NCBI GenBank assembly: GCA_049999765.1
Contig: JBNGIQ010009074.1
Location: forward strand, 1 to 36,248
DNA length: 36,248 bases
Direction: 5' to 3'
From: Phaeoceros laevis
Taxonomy: Eukaryota > Anthocerotophyta > Anthocerotopsida > Notothyladales
A program made the translations under genes and the position numbers. Below the pieces are notes generated by a model. That model saw nothing but the letters and a program-made list of their open reading frames with translations, ran no database searches and was not told the DNA's origin. Of the stretch, positions 21,239 through 31,280 are shown one piece after another (within the stretch, counting starts at the first letter, position 1; the number at the start of each line of letters is the position of its first letter).

Positions 21239-22830
21239 GGGTTTGATGTTCTGAAGAGGATTGCAGCTGCTTTGGAAACATCAAGTTCTGGAAGCTTGAA
21301 CACATTAAGCAGGTAGAGACTTTTGGAACATTTGGAAGGCCACACCTGCACCTTCCTCGCAATAATGTTTTGTCTATTGGGCTGCCATAGAAACATAGGG
21401 CAAATTTGTTATGCATGTCAGAGGTTTGCTTCTTTTTGGTGTGTACTATGTACGTCGCCTTGAAGATGGTTGAACTGGGTTGAATGCAAGAGACTTGAGT
21501 CGTGCACTTTGTGACGTTAACAGAGCTCCAGAGCTGCATCTGCGTGGCTTTGCAGTGTATTTTACACCGTTATACCCCATGACTTGGGCCGTCAGAACAT
21601 GAGTACGTAGCATTTTGCTCCCTGATTTCTACAGCAAACCTTTTATCACTTCTCCCCACACTTGGGTGCTCACGCATGTGCTTACATTCAGGAAACTTTG
21701 TTATCAACACTCCAGAACTACTGAAAAAGAAGCTGGAAATGGTAAGGCTCGTTCTGCATCCGAGACTTGAGGGAATCAAGGAAACTTGGTCTTTATGCTA
21801 GGGTTTCGTTCTGATTCTGTTGTGTGTCAGCAGGTTGTCATCTAACAAGTAGATGCTCTTTATTCCAGGTTGAGGCCCTGGGTGAGATTAAAGAGTCTAC
21901 GAACATTCTTGGCAGCATGGACGCGGAGGCACAGGTGAGCTTGAAAGCTATACAACGGAAGGTGCAAAAAATTGATGTTCATCAGTCCTCGACTTCAATG
22001 TGGTGGAAAAGTTCATGTGCTCATGCAGGAGGAAGATCCTGCATATTACCACTACACTCGTCTGAAGTGTGCGATCCAACCGCTAGCGGCCTTTAAATGG
22101 TGAAGAAGCTACCTGGGTATGTTGTAAGCCGAACTCTTATGCTGGGCATATATATTTGCTTTGGTCATTTGATACCTGCTAGCTAGAATTGTGTCATCTC
22201 TTATGGTAATGATGTATATAACCTGGTATCCAGAGACACTCGAGATTGACACGTTGGTGATTTCCAGATCACGGTGAAGCAGCACGGTGCCCAAGGGCTT
22301 TGGAGTTGCATATGTAGTAGGATATGTTGTTATCCATTTTTGAAGTCATTGTTTCCCTTGTTACAGTTTGCTGGAGTCAAGCAAGAATCGGATGCTTCTG
22401 CGGCACGGGTCAAGGTTGTGCAACTGGACGGGTATCCTCTCACAAGGTAAATGCCTTTCTGCTATTTTTGGGAAGCTACAAGTCCCCCAAGGGACTTTGT
22501 TTACAACTCACTTCTTGTCCCTGGAGGCTTAAGAATAGCACCTCCAGAGGTCCCTGTGTCAGGTTACATGTTCGGTAGAGGTACACGTATATTTGCGGAT
22601 ATGGTATCTAAGAGTGCAAATTATTGCTACACATCTANNNNNNNNNNGGAGTTCTCCTCTTGTGCGAGGTGAGAGCTCCTTTTTTTGATGCTGATAGTTT
22701 GGTCCCTGTGTCAGGTTACATGTTCGGTAAAGGTACACGTATATTTTGCGGGTATGGTATCAAAGAGTGCAAATTATTGCTACACATCTAGGCAGGAGCC
22801 TGTTGGAGTTCTCCTCTCGTGCGAGGTGAG
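21239..22830 (+). pseudogene. PARP2-like poly(ADP-ribose) polymerase, decayed
   Basis: Exons at 21239-21312, 21556 to about 21603, 21692-21741, 21869-21934, 22029 to about 22100, 22367-22446 and 22527 onward match the regulatory and catalytic domains of plant PARP2: [112 protein letters not shown] and [14 protein letters not shown] uses NAD+ to modify proteins at DNA breaks. The signs of decay are several. The frame breaks after CAIQPL. The exon between the regulatory and catalytic parts (THAKTH region) is missing. The invariant LLWHG is LLRHG. The GYMFGKG exon is duplicated in tandem across a gap and its second copy is out of frame. The C-terminal region with the catalytic Glu is absent. No DNA-binding or WGR exons are seen upstream. 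A plus-strand frame after 22880 is not PARP-like. Confidence 0.8.
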
Positions 22831-22862
22831 AGCTGCTCCTTTTTTTAATGCTGATAGTTTGA
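22551..22862. repeat. ~150-bp tandem duplication of the PARP catalytic exon
   Basis: The segment from GGTCCCTGTGTCAGG through GATGCTGATAGTTT occurs at about 22551-22702 and again at about 22703-22862 with small differences (TTCGGTAGAGG against TTCGGTAAAGG, GCGGATATGG against GCGGGTATGG). The N gap lies in the first copy. Confidence 0.9.
22638..22647. other. Assembly gap of 10 N
   Basis: Ten N separate CACATCTA from GGAGTTCTCC. In the second tandem copy, 14 bases lie between the same two words, so the real gap is probably 14 bases or reflects a misassembled repeat. Confidence 0.95.
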
Positions 22863-22989
22863 GTAGTGTGCTTATTTCTCAGCGTGTAAAAGTAGAACAA
22901 GCCCCCGCCACAGAAGATCCCGGTGCCACGTCTCGTCGGAAAAGCTCGAAACCTCTTGCAGCTTGTGGGGATCGAGTGTACCAACGTGG

Positions 22990-23581
22990 CTGGTCCTGAA
23001 CCTGGATAGAGTCTTGATTAGTGGAGCTGTCCTATTTCTGTGTTCACTACTGTAACCGTCGGAAGATGGGATTGAATTGCTAGCCAGCAGAAAGCGATGT
23101 GCGATTGTACCAGTGATGCCTTATCTAATCTCCGCCATGTTCGCTCGCGTCCAGGGATTTTCCCATACTTTTTTGCAGCGGGGGATTCTCAACATCCTCA
23201 AAAAAGTCTGAGCAGTGGGGGATCTCCAACATCCTCAAACACAACATATATATAGCCAGACGGCAATGCTTGCAGTCAAACTGGATGTGGCTGAATGTCT
23301 GGCTCATGTTGTGTTGGTGTGATGAGTGGCCAAAGCTAGCCAGGATGATAGGGAAATTAACAAGTGTGCACCAGTGTTGTTCCGATTTCGAAGTAAATAT
23401 ATGGTACAAAGCAAAACGTACGCTACTTTGGCTTTTCCCGTTCAGAATGAGGAGGCAACCTTGGGCGGCCAGACATCTAAGACTATGGCGTGAGAGAGAG
23501 ATGCAGACAGTTGTGTCTCCTAAAGCACATGGATCCAGAACATGAAAAAAAAGGTAGAAGTAGTAGTAGTAGTCTGGCTAG
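22990..23581. other. Intergenic, with a 37-bp tandem repeat
   Basis: I see no gene here. A degenerate tandem repeat (GCAG(C/T)GGGGGAT...CAACATCCTCAAA) starts at 23175 and again at 23212, a 37-bp period. The right part is the 3' flank of the AMT2 gene on the minus strand, with a GTAGTAGTAGTAG run at about 23560. Confidence 0.6.
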
Positions 23582-25045
23582 TTAGAGCTCGATGGAGGAG
23601 GCGGCGCGGACGCCATTGCCGTTTGGTGCGCCGTGCTTGGAAGAGTCGTAGAGCTCGCCATCGCCCCACAGCGCGTAAGCCTCTTCGCCGTGCGCGGCGT
23701 CGTCTCCCACCGCCAACTCCTCCTCCGACATGCGCAGCGGCACTCCGATGGTTTGAATGGTGACCAGGATGATCGAGGTGACCACCACGTTCCACCCGAT
23801 GATGAAGAGCCCCCCCACCAGCTGCTTCCCCACCTGCTCGCCGCCCTGGTGATGGCCGTAGACGCCGCCCCGGCTGTTGGTGACGGCGGCGAAGTAGCCG
23901 GTGAGGCGCGGGTGCGCGAACAGGCCGGTGAGGATGCCGCCCAGGTAGCCCGCCACGGCGTGGGTGTGGAACACGGCCAGTGTGTCGTCGATGTCGCGCA
24001 GCAGCGGCACGCGCTTGTGCAGCACGTTGAGCGTGAACCAGGGCACGCTGCCCGACAGCAGGCCGAAGACGATGGCGGCCCAGGACTGCACCAGGCCGGC
24101 GCCGGGGGTGATGGCCACCAGCCCCGTGATCATGCCCTGGACGGCGCCGATCACCGACGGCTTCCCGAACATGGTCACGTCCAGGATGGTCCAGGTGAGC
24201 AGGCTCGTGGCGGCGGCGATGTTGGTGTTGAGCACGGCGATGGCGGCCAGGAGGTTGGACGCGTAGGGGCCGCCGCCGTTGAAGCCGTTCCAGCCCATCC
24301 AGAGCAGGCCGGCGCCGGCGAGCGTGAGCAGAATACTGTTGGGAGGGAAGCGCTCGCGGTCCTTGGCGAGGCGCGGCCCGACCCAGTAGGCGGCCGTCAA
24401 TCCGGCGACGCCCGAGGAGAGGTGGATGACATAGCCGCCGCAGAAGTCGAGCACGCCCCAGTGGAAGAGGAAGCCGCCGCCCCACATGCTGAAGGCGCCC
24501 ACGGTGTAGGAGAAGGTGAGCCACAGCGGCACGAAGATCATCCAGGCCGTGAAGTTCATGCGCCCGAGCAGCGAGCCCGCGATCAGGATCAGAGTGATGG
24601 CCGCGAACACGAACTGGAAGTAGACCACGGTGGCCATCGGGTAGAAGGGGTTGATGGCCGCCGTCTCTGTGGCACCGGATTCATACTTCTGCAGCGTCTC
24701 CGGCAGCAGCGCCTGGCCCAGCAGGTACTGCTGCCCCAGCGCCGGCCCGCCCCTGCCCCACAGCGGCAAGAGCTCCTCCCCGAAGGCCATCTTGTACGCC
24801 CACACCACCCAGCACAGCAGCACGGCCGCGAACGCGTACAGCGCCATGAAGGCGCTGTTCACGGCCCACTTCTTCTTCACGATGCTGCCATACAAGATCA
24901 CCAGCCCCGGCACGGACTGCAGCGCCACCAGCGTCGCCGCCGTCAGCTGCCATGCGTTGTCGCCCTTGTTCAGCCAAGTCGGAGCCGCGCTTCCGTCTGT
25001 CAGACCCAGCCCCACCGGCAGACCGGCATCCCCCGCCGCGGCCAT
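23582..25045 (-). CDS. AMT2: Ammonium transporter, AMT2 (MEP-like) clade, intronless
   Basis: A single open frame encodes 487 residues with about 11 membrane segments. The protein moves ammonium across the plasma membrane as a trimer of Amt/Mep/Rh channels. It matches plant AMT2 almost throughout: [89 protein letters not shown] and [20 protein letters not shown]. The pore twin histidines are in [12 protein letters not shown] and [14 protein letters not shown], and the Asp before them in GVLDFCGG. The AMT2-specific tail [17 protein letters not shown] is present, while the AMT1-type tail is not. The start ATG is in GCCGCGGCCAT on the plus strand, just upstream of WLNKGDN. Third positions are almost all G or C, unlike the PPR genes, and the antisense strand is therefore also open for hundreds of codons. 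No frameshift or missing key residue was seen. Confidence 0.96.
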   Translation of the reverse strand: MAAAGDAGLPVGLGLTDGSAAPTWLNKGDNAWQLTAATLVALQSVPGLVILYGSIVKKKWAVNSAFMALYAFAAVLLCWVVWAYKMAFGEELLPLWGRGGPALGQQYLLGQALLPETLQKYESGATETAAINPFYPMATVVYFQFVFAAITLILIAGSLLGRMNFTAWMIFVPLWLTFSYTVGAFSMWGGGFLFHWGVLDFCGGYVIHLSSGVAGLTAAYWVGPRLAKDRERFPPNSILLTLAGAGLLWMGWNGFNGGGPYASNLLAAIAVLNTNIAAATSLLTWTILDVTMFGKPSVIGAVQGMITGLVAITPGAGLVQSWAAIVFGLLSGSVPWFTLNVLHKRVPLLRDIDDTLAVFHTHAVAGYLGGILTGLFAHPRLTGYFAAVTNSRGGVYGHHQGGEQVGKQLVGGLFIIGWNVVVTSIILVTIQTIGVPLRMSEEELAVGDDAAHGEEAYALWGDGELYDSSKHGAPNGNGVRAASSIEL

Positions 25046-25713
25046 TGTTTCACGCGCTCCGACTTCAGCGCCGGCGAGCTTGCACAGGCCCCTAAGGATG
25101 GAGAAGAAGAAGAGGAAGCGGCAGCAGATGAAGAAGCACCTGGATCGAAGACGATGAGAAGAAGCAGGCAGCGTAGAGAGGCGGGCGAGAGAGAGATCTC
25201 TGCCGGGAGAGGGAGGTGGAGGGAGAGGGAGACGACGAGCCGTGAGGTAAGGTCCGCTTTGAAAGTTCCCCCTTCGAAGTTTCCAAGAAGAGAGAAGACG
25301 ACTTTTGTCTAAAAAAAATAGGCCGGCCCAGTTTGGAAGATGCTTTCCCGGGACCCCGGAGCTTAAAGGGGTGGTGGCCCGCGCGCTTTTTCTTGCCCGA
25401 ACCCCACCTTTGCCCGATACTGCCTCTAAAATAATAATACCGACTTATTACACTACTGCCGTAGCCTACCACCGGCCCAGCGCGGTCCACGCGGCCGGAA
25501 AATCGCCGCAGGCCTGGCGTCACGCTGGCACCACGACCTTCCTTGACATCCGTCAAGCGATCCTTGACTTGGTTGCGTTTTATACACTACATGTAGTCTA
25601 TGTCGGGGAGGGGGGCCCCGCCATCCTGGGCCGGTGGTGCCGTGTCCGGCTCTTTTTACATTATTTTTTCAGCACTGCTGTCGACAGCCTGTTTCGTGTT
25701 TGTTACTCATTTG
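25046..25713. promoter_or_regulatory. Upstream region of AMT2, purine-rich leader
   Basis: Upstream of the AMT2 ATG (minus strand) lies a long CT-rich tract on the coding strand (GAAGAAGAAGAGGAAG and GAGAGGGAGGTGGAGGG on plus), about 25098-25290, which fits a plant 5' leader. Beyond it, to 25713, I see no gene. The INO80C-like gene ends at 25714 on the same strand. Confidence 0.4.
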
Positions 25714-26576
25714 TCACTTCAACACGACAGATGCGTTTCGAAGTGCAAGGTAGCCCTGAACCTGCTGTTCTGGAAAGAACCTAATCTTCTTGAACATCTC
25801 GGCATTTGCGTAGCGGATCTTCGTCCTCGGATCTGTGTAAACAGCCTGGCCAGCCGATTCTGTCAGGGAAAATCTTCTAAAATGCAAGCAGATGGATGAA
25901 ACAAATTTGCAAAAGCAGTAACAACGGGAAGATATGCACCTCCAATCCTGATATGTCGCAATACTTCCTAGCCTCCTGATATGTCGCAATACTTCCTAGC
26001 CTCGTGATATGTCGCAATACTTCCTAGCCGGGTACGCGGAGGGAGGGACCTCGATGTTCACATCTGAGACACGGCAAATATGCACAAACCTTGATCAATT
26101 ATGGATGGAGCCGACATGTGTTCGTAATTGCAACGCTCGCAACGCAAACAATCCCGCGCAGCAGCAACCTACAGTTTGGCTCACTGGCAGAATAGAGATG
26201 GTAATTCTCTCCTTGCAGAATCTGCTTGAGGTGCTTCCAATGTTTCCCCCGGGCCGGGCCCTTGGACGGCCGCTCCCCGTGACTTCGTTTGAACGGCAGC
26301 ACAGGAGGCAGCACCAAATCGGAGTCAGCACCAAATCGGAGTCAGCCAGTTCCGAGTACGCAGAAGAGGAACTTCCCAAGGCCTCCTTCCCGGACGCTCC
26401 GCCAGCCTTCTGGAGATCCCCTACAGCTACAGCCGTGAGCTCCTCAAAGTGCCATCATCTCAGCAAAACAGACCTAACTCGTCCCGGCCTACCTTGTCCG
26501 ACTTCACCACCGATAGAGGCCCGCCAGCAGGGGCTCGCTGCCTCTCGACCGCCGGGGGCGCCGGATGCTTCACCAT
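25714..26576 (-). CDS. INO80 complex subunit C (YL1-C domain), frame broken by tandem repeats
   Basis: Minus-strand exons 26493-26576, 26173-26442, 25940-26063 and 25714-25845 with GT-AG borders match plant INO80 complex subunit C, a small part of the nuclear INO80 chromatin-remodelling complex. Visible pieces are MVKHPAPPAVERQRAP, SDLVLPPVLPFKRS, KHWKHLKQILQGENYHLYSA, YVNIEVPPS, RKYCDISG, YTDPRTKIRYANAEMFKKIR and QGYLALRNASVVLK. The YL1-C signature KYCDISG...YTDPRT is complete across the exon 3-4 junction. As written, the gene cannot be read through. A 17-bp tandem duplication in exon 2 and two extra copies of a 28-bp unit in exon 3 each shift the frame. Collapsing both to one copy restores 178 residues, the family's usual length. 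It is therefore either a recent pseudogene or a correct gene with assembly errors. The 66-bp first coding exon pair is the least certain part. Confidence 0.78.
25946..26029. repeat. 28-bp unit repeated three times in tandem
   Basis: The unit TCCTGATATGTCGCAATACT plus TCCTAGCC occurs three times without spacers (starts at 25946, 25974, 26002; 84 bp) with one mismatch. On the minus strand it encodes the ARKYCDIS part of the INO80C-like exon. Three copies in place of one shift the frame. Confidence 0.95.
26310..26343. repeat. 17-bp perfect tandem duplication in an INO80C exon
   Basis: AGCACCAAATCGGAGTC occurs twice back to back. On the minus strand, one copy gives a continuous ELADSDLVLPPVLPFKR reading; two copies shift the frame and put a TGA in the downstream frame. 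Confidence 0.92.
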
Positions 26577-26709
26577 GGATACGCCTGCTACGAATCAGAC
26601 ACTTCCAATTCTGTCATACATCGACCGTTCCAGGAGGGGGGGTTTGAAGGCACCGACCGAGGCTCCAATTTCCTTTGCCTCATCTTTGGCTGCTTATATA
26701 GACGTTCCG

Positions 26710-29700
26710 TCACTGCATGTCCACTCCCTCAACACCGACTGCAACAATTCGGCCCATGCCAGTTGGCTGATTCCACTCCCCTGTTTTTAGCCTCCTTGCC
26801 TGAATCTCCTTCGCAGCCTCCGACATGTGAGCAGCAGCACATATGTTTGACATCAGGGCATAGGAATGAGCATCCTTATTATCCAATCTCACAGCGGATT
26901 CAAAAGCCAGTCTCCCTAGCTCCACTTTACTCCACTTCTGACAAGCACCCAACAGGCATCTCCACACCTTACTGGGAGGTGAGAAAGGCATTGCTTTCAC
27001 CACCTGCATTGCCTCATCCACTTGGCCAGCACGGCCTAGAAGGTCGACCATGCAATTGTAGTGTTCAATCGTGGGGGTTATACCATAGTCTCTGCTCATA
27101 GCCTCAAAGTACTGCTGGCCCTTGTCCACAAGACCAGCATGACTGCACACATTCAGAATGCTGAGAAATGTGACACCGTCTGGCTGTATGTCATTCTGTC
27201 TCATCTTTTGAAACAGATTAAATACAAGGTCACTGTCTCCTTGACGGGCATATCCTCCGATCAGAGCACTCCATGTCACAACGCTTTTCTTGGGTGCCAC
27301 ATCAAAGACCTGTTGAGCATCAACCATGCTCCCACATTTACAATACATGTCAATAAGACTATTTGCCACAAATGGATCAGTAGTTTCAAGTCCCGTTTTA
27401 GAAATCTGAGCATGGATTTCTTTTCCCTTCTCCAGTCCAGCTACACTTGCACAAGCTTTGAGTGCAGCAACAAACGTACGGTGATTAGGTACCAAACCCT
27501 CCTGTTGCATCTTTGCATACAATTGTAAAGCAACTTCACCCTTTTCCACCTGAGCGTACCCCAGTATCATGGCAGTCCAGGACACCACATTCCGATGAGG
27601 CATCCTCTCAAACACACGCCTGGCATCTGGCAAGCTCCCAAATTTGGCGTACAGATCCACCAACATGGAGGACAGAAATACATCAGTCCCAAACCCACCT
27701 TTTACTAGGTCTGCATGGACGGCTTTCACTTGCTTCAGGAGCCGTTTTCTGAAGAGTATCTCATCGCCTAAGTTTTCCTTCAAAGTACTACAAGCCCTAA
27801 GTGCAGCAACATATACTTGTGCATCCAAGACCACCTCCTCCTGCTGCATCCGCGCATACATTTGCAGAGCCTCCTCGCCCTCTTCCACCAGGGCATACCC
27901 CGAGATTATGGCAGTCCAAGAAACAGCATTGCGATGTGGCATCTTATCAAAAACTTGCCTAGCATCTAGCAGGCTCCCACATTTCGCATATGCGTCTACT
28001 AACATTGTTCCCACAAATATATCTGACTCACACCCCCTCGTTGCAGCATGTGACTGAATGGATCTGACTAGCTCGAGAACGGGCTGTTTCACAAGTACAC
28101 TATCCCCCTCGGTGATGTCAACTGATGCAGCCAAACTACTGCAAGCCTTCAATGCACCTACAAATGTTCGGTCATTAGGTACCACTCCCTCCTGCTGCAT
28201 CCGCGCATACAATTCCAAAGCCTCTGAACCCTTTTCCATCTGAGCGTACCCGTAGATCATCGCTGTCCAAGTAACCACATTCCGAAGAGGCATGTTGTCA
28301 AACACCAACCGAGCATCTCCTAGACTCTCACATTTGGCGTACACATCCACCAGCATGTTTCCCACAAAAACATCTGACTCACAACCATGCTTCACAATGG
28401 CTGAGTGTATGCCCCTAACATGTTCTAAACAAAATTTTCTGACATCACTATTTCTATCCCCCTCTTTCAGTGTGACCATGCTACTGCAGGCCTTGAGTGC
28501 ACCAACAAAAGTTCGTGTATTGGGTACTATACCTTCCTGTTGCATCTGAGTGAACAACTGCAGAGCCATGTCACTGTGTTGCATGTGCGCGTACCCCAAG
28601 ATCATGGCAGTCCAGGACACCACGTTCCGGTGAGACATCTTGTCAAACACAGATCTGGCATGAACCAGGCTCCCACATTTAGTATACACATCCACCAACG
28701 TATTCCCTACAAACACATCAGACTCAGCACCTGCCTTGATTACGTGTGAGTGAATGGTTCTGACCTGGTCCAAACATCGTGTTTTCACACATAGCCTACT
28801 TTTATCCCCCTCTTTCGAAACCAGAATGCTGCAAGCCTTCAGTGCACCAACGAATGTTCGGTCATTTGGTACTCCACCTTCCTGTTGCATGCTTGCGTAC
28901 AACTGCAACGCCTCTTCACCCTCTCCCATCTGGGTGTACCCTGAGATCATGGAATTCCACGAAACCACATCACGACAAGGCATTTTCTCAAAAACGCGCC
29001 TAGCTTCCTCAACGCACCCACATTTTGCATACACGTCCACCAGCATGTTCCCCACATTTACATCAGACTGAAACGCAGTTTCAACGATGTCTGCATGAAT
29101 TTGCTTGGTACTTTCAAGGTTCCGTAAGCTCCTGCAGGCCTTCAGTGCGGCCACAATAGTGTATGAGCTGGGCTTCAGTCCAACCTGTCGCATGTCTAAA
29201 TAGATTTTAAGGGCCTGCCTACTTTGCCCACACTCGGTTTTCTGTAATATACGTGCAGTCCAGGAAAACACATCCCTCTGAGATATTTTCAAGCTGGCTG
29301 CAATTCCAGAATTCATACCATCTACGCCATCATCTTCACCATCTCCGGTTGGTCTTGTTTCTCTACCTAGAATCTCTGTCACCCATTTTGGGGTGTCCCA
29401 GCTGTCTATCCAAAGTGCCTTCTTGGTAGCTTTATGTCTAAAATCTGGAGACTTGGCCTGGAGCTGAAAGTTAATCAGGCAAAACGTGAGTCAGTTTGAC
29501 GAACTCTTTGAAAAAAGTCTCAGCATCACAGCTTGCCACATACTTTGTTGCTCCTGTTATCCCACCACCCCGTTGGGTCTTCAAAATACATCTGCCACAG
29601 CTTATTTACACCTAGTTGGTCCTCATGTGACACACCACCTACAAGCACAGATGAAACGCTCAGGCTAGCCGCAATTGGCAGACAAGCCTTAACGAAGTAC

Positions 29701-29747
29701 ATGACCTGGAAACGAATAGTACCATGTACACCTCCACCAGGCTCCAA
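26710..29747 (-). CDS. PLS-class PPR with split PDF motif and elongated L motifs, no E2/DYW
   Basis: Exon 2 runs from 29463 to the stop at 26710. An 80-nt intron (GTATGT at 29543 to TTTCAG at 29464) joins it to an exon ending KLWQMYFEDPTGWWDNRSNK; exon 2 begins LQAKSPDFRHKATKKALWID. Together they form a complete OSB-type PDF motif split by the intron. Then come about six PLS modules. Four L motifs carry 16-20-residue inserts (for example KEGDKSRLCVKTRCLDQ before VRTIHSH), as in the PPR at 10425. The array closes with P2-L2-S2-E1 (YGITPTIEHYNCMVDLLGRA, MPFSPPSKVWRCLLGACQKW, HSYALMSNICAAAHM). The end, GEWNQPTGMGRIVAVGVEGV, no longer matches an E2 box, so the protein lacks E2 and DYW. The start is uncertain: ATG at 29747 or an internal Met at about 29702, or exons further upstream (29920-30175). 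No classic targeting peptide is obvious in the nearest exon. Confidence 0.84.
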
Positions 29748-29919
29748 ATGGGCCGAACCAGGGCCAGTAGTGACCTCCTGCCAGTAGTTGAGCTTGGCCT
29801 ACACCCTCCCAGGTTTCACCGATTACAAATCCATAGGTTCCTGACACTTCAAATTCACAGGACTTGTCCAGAGCAGCTCCAACCCAACGGATATATGGCA
29901 GTCACGTACGCAACCCCAC

Positions 29920-30175
29920 CTTGTCTGATCTAATGTTCAGCGGTCTGGTGGAATCTTCAAACAAAACAGGCCACAAATTTTCCTCCGTTGTTGCAAGGTC
30001 TGCCGGACGAACAGGTAACATCTCAGTTCTGCTAACTAGGTACAGTCGCAACACATGCCTCCACAGCGGGAACCTTACCTTGGCTTGCCGCTGCCTCATT
30101 TGGCTTGAAGCGAGTTCCACCTCCCAGCTGGACAGCCTTCGAAGGGATTGCTTTGGTGGAGCTAAAGACCTTCAT
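29920..30175 (-). other. Possible upstream exons with a decayed copy of the PDF half-motif
   Basis: Two minus-strand exons (30079-30175 and 29920-29999) join in phase. They begin MKVFSSTKAIPSKAVQLGGG and end ENLWPVLFEDSTRPLNIRSD plus K, followed by a GTGGGG donor. The end lines up with KLWQMYFEDPTGWWDNRSNK of the next exon, including the splice position after the Lys, but WWDN has become PLNI. A further short piece (SCEFEVSGTYGF, about 29830-29865) may follow. I read this as a duplicated, degenerate PDF exon and a possible 5' end of the PPR gene at 26710. Whether it is still spliced in is unknown. Confidence 0.45.
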
Positions 30176-30417
30176 CGATCCCCTTCCGCAAAAAATCTTC
30201 CTAACTTCCTTCCCTTCAGCTCAGCTGTGCAGCGTACATCGACTTGAAGTTTATGTCGAAACTACGTTTTTTGAGTATCCATTTGGCATGCTCCATCCGG
30301 TGCCGGAACCACCAACCGACAAGTTCGCAGTTGTTCGGAACGAGATGCCCAAGTGGCGGGAAAGCTCGAAGAGGCAGTGAGGTCCACAGGATAGTGCATC
30401 TTTGTTTCCGAGTTGGC

Positions 30418-31280
30418 ATGGCGCCCTGTCTCAGGGAATTTGATACTGGTTTGGGGGACCTGCCGGCGGAATGTGTGAGCGAGGTCCTGGCGCGCCTCGA
30501 GAGCCCCAGGGACGTTGTGCAGCTGGCCACCATCAGCCCCGTCTTCCTCAGGGCTTCCCGCGCAGACACAGTGTGGGATCATTTCCTGCCGCAGGACTGG
30601 ACCGAGATTTGCCAGCGCGCTGGCATCCCCGTTGCCGGCTCCTCCAAGCGAGACCTCTTCTTCCGCCTCTGCCAGGAACTCGTGCTGGGAGAAGGCAGTC
30701 ACGAGGCCGTGTGGCTGGACCGCGCAACAGGCGCCATATCCCGGAGGCTGTTTGCCAGAGGCCTGAGCCTCGGCTGCAACGCCGCCGATGACTGGCGCTG
30801 GGTCAAATTGCTTGGCTCCGCATCGCCGGAGGTAGCCAGGCTGTGGAGGGCGTCATCTGGGCTGCACGTTCGGGGACGGACCAAGGGAACTTTCACTCCT
30901 GGGGTTTACACCTTGTCTTGGCGCTTAGGCTGGGCGGATATATGGTAACGGATGATTGCCAGGGCTGCTGCACGGACGTGATCCTCAAACCCCCCGGCCT
31001 ACCCGAGGTGAGGGAGCCTGGTGTGAGCAGGGTCCGCCACTGCGAGGAGGGTTGGCTTGAGTACGATGTTGCGGAATTCACCATCACCTCTTCTCAGGAG
31101 AGCCTGCAGGTCTACATCTACTTCGTGAAGACGGGGATAAGTGTAACTCAACCCGTGTACGGGTTGATTTTCGATGGTGTGGTGCGTCCCAGCCATTTGC
31201 TCCCTCCGTCCACCAGAGAGCAGGCAACTTGTTACACCACGCCTGTGCAGGATGTGGATGGGTTTCGGCACGGAGGTTGA
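30418..31280 (+). CDS. F-box / PP2 (phloem protein 2-like) protein, frameshifted
   Basis: From ATG 30418 the frame reads a typical F-box (LGDLPAECVSEVLARLESPR, DVVQLATISPVFLRASRADT, VWDHFLPQDW) followed by the family's linker (SKRDLFFRLCQ, AVWLDRATGAISRRLFARGL, DDWRWVKLLGSASPEVARLW) and the start of a PP2 carbohydrate-binding domain (LHVRGRTKGTFTPGVYTLSW). It then stops at about 30948. The PP2 domain goes on in another frame (YMVTDDCQG, EEGWLEYDVAEFTITSSQES, VYGLIFDGVVRPSHL) to a stop at 31280. A single-base shift near 30920-30945 would connect them. Such proteins are substrate receptors of SCF ubiquitin ligases that may bind glycans. No good intron spans the break, so it is either a sequence error or a recent loss. 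The gene starts about 240 bp from the opposite-strand PPR exons, a divergent arrangement. Confidence 0.78.

Noticed and set aside
23520-25312. 559-codon plus-strand and 334-codon minus-strand frames over the AMT2 gene
   Set aside because: They are shadows of the very GC-rich AMT2 coding frame, with low-complexity Arg/Ala/Gly/His content and no family signature.
25946-26029. Three perfect 28-bp direct repeats considered as a CRISPR-like array
   Set aside because: There are no spacers, the DNA is plant nuclear, and the unit is coding sequence of an INO80C exon.
26009-26647. 212-codon plus-strand open frame
   Set aside because: It is antisense to the INO80C-like exons and shows no recognisable domain.
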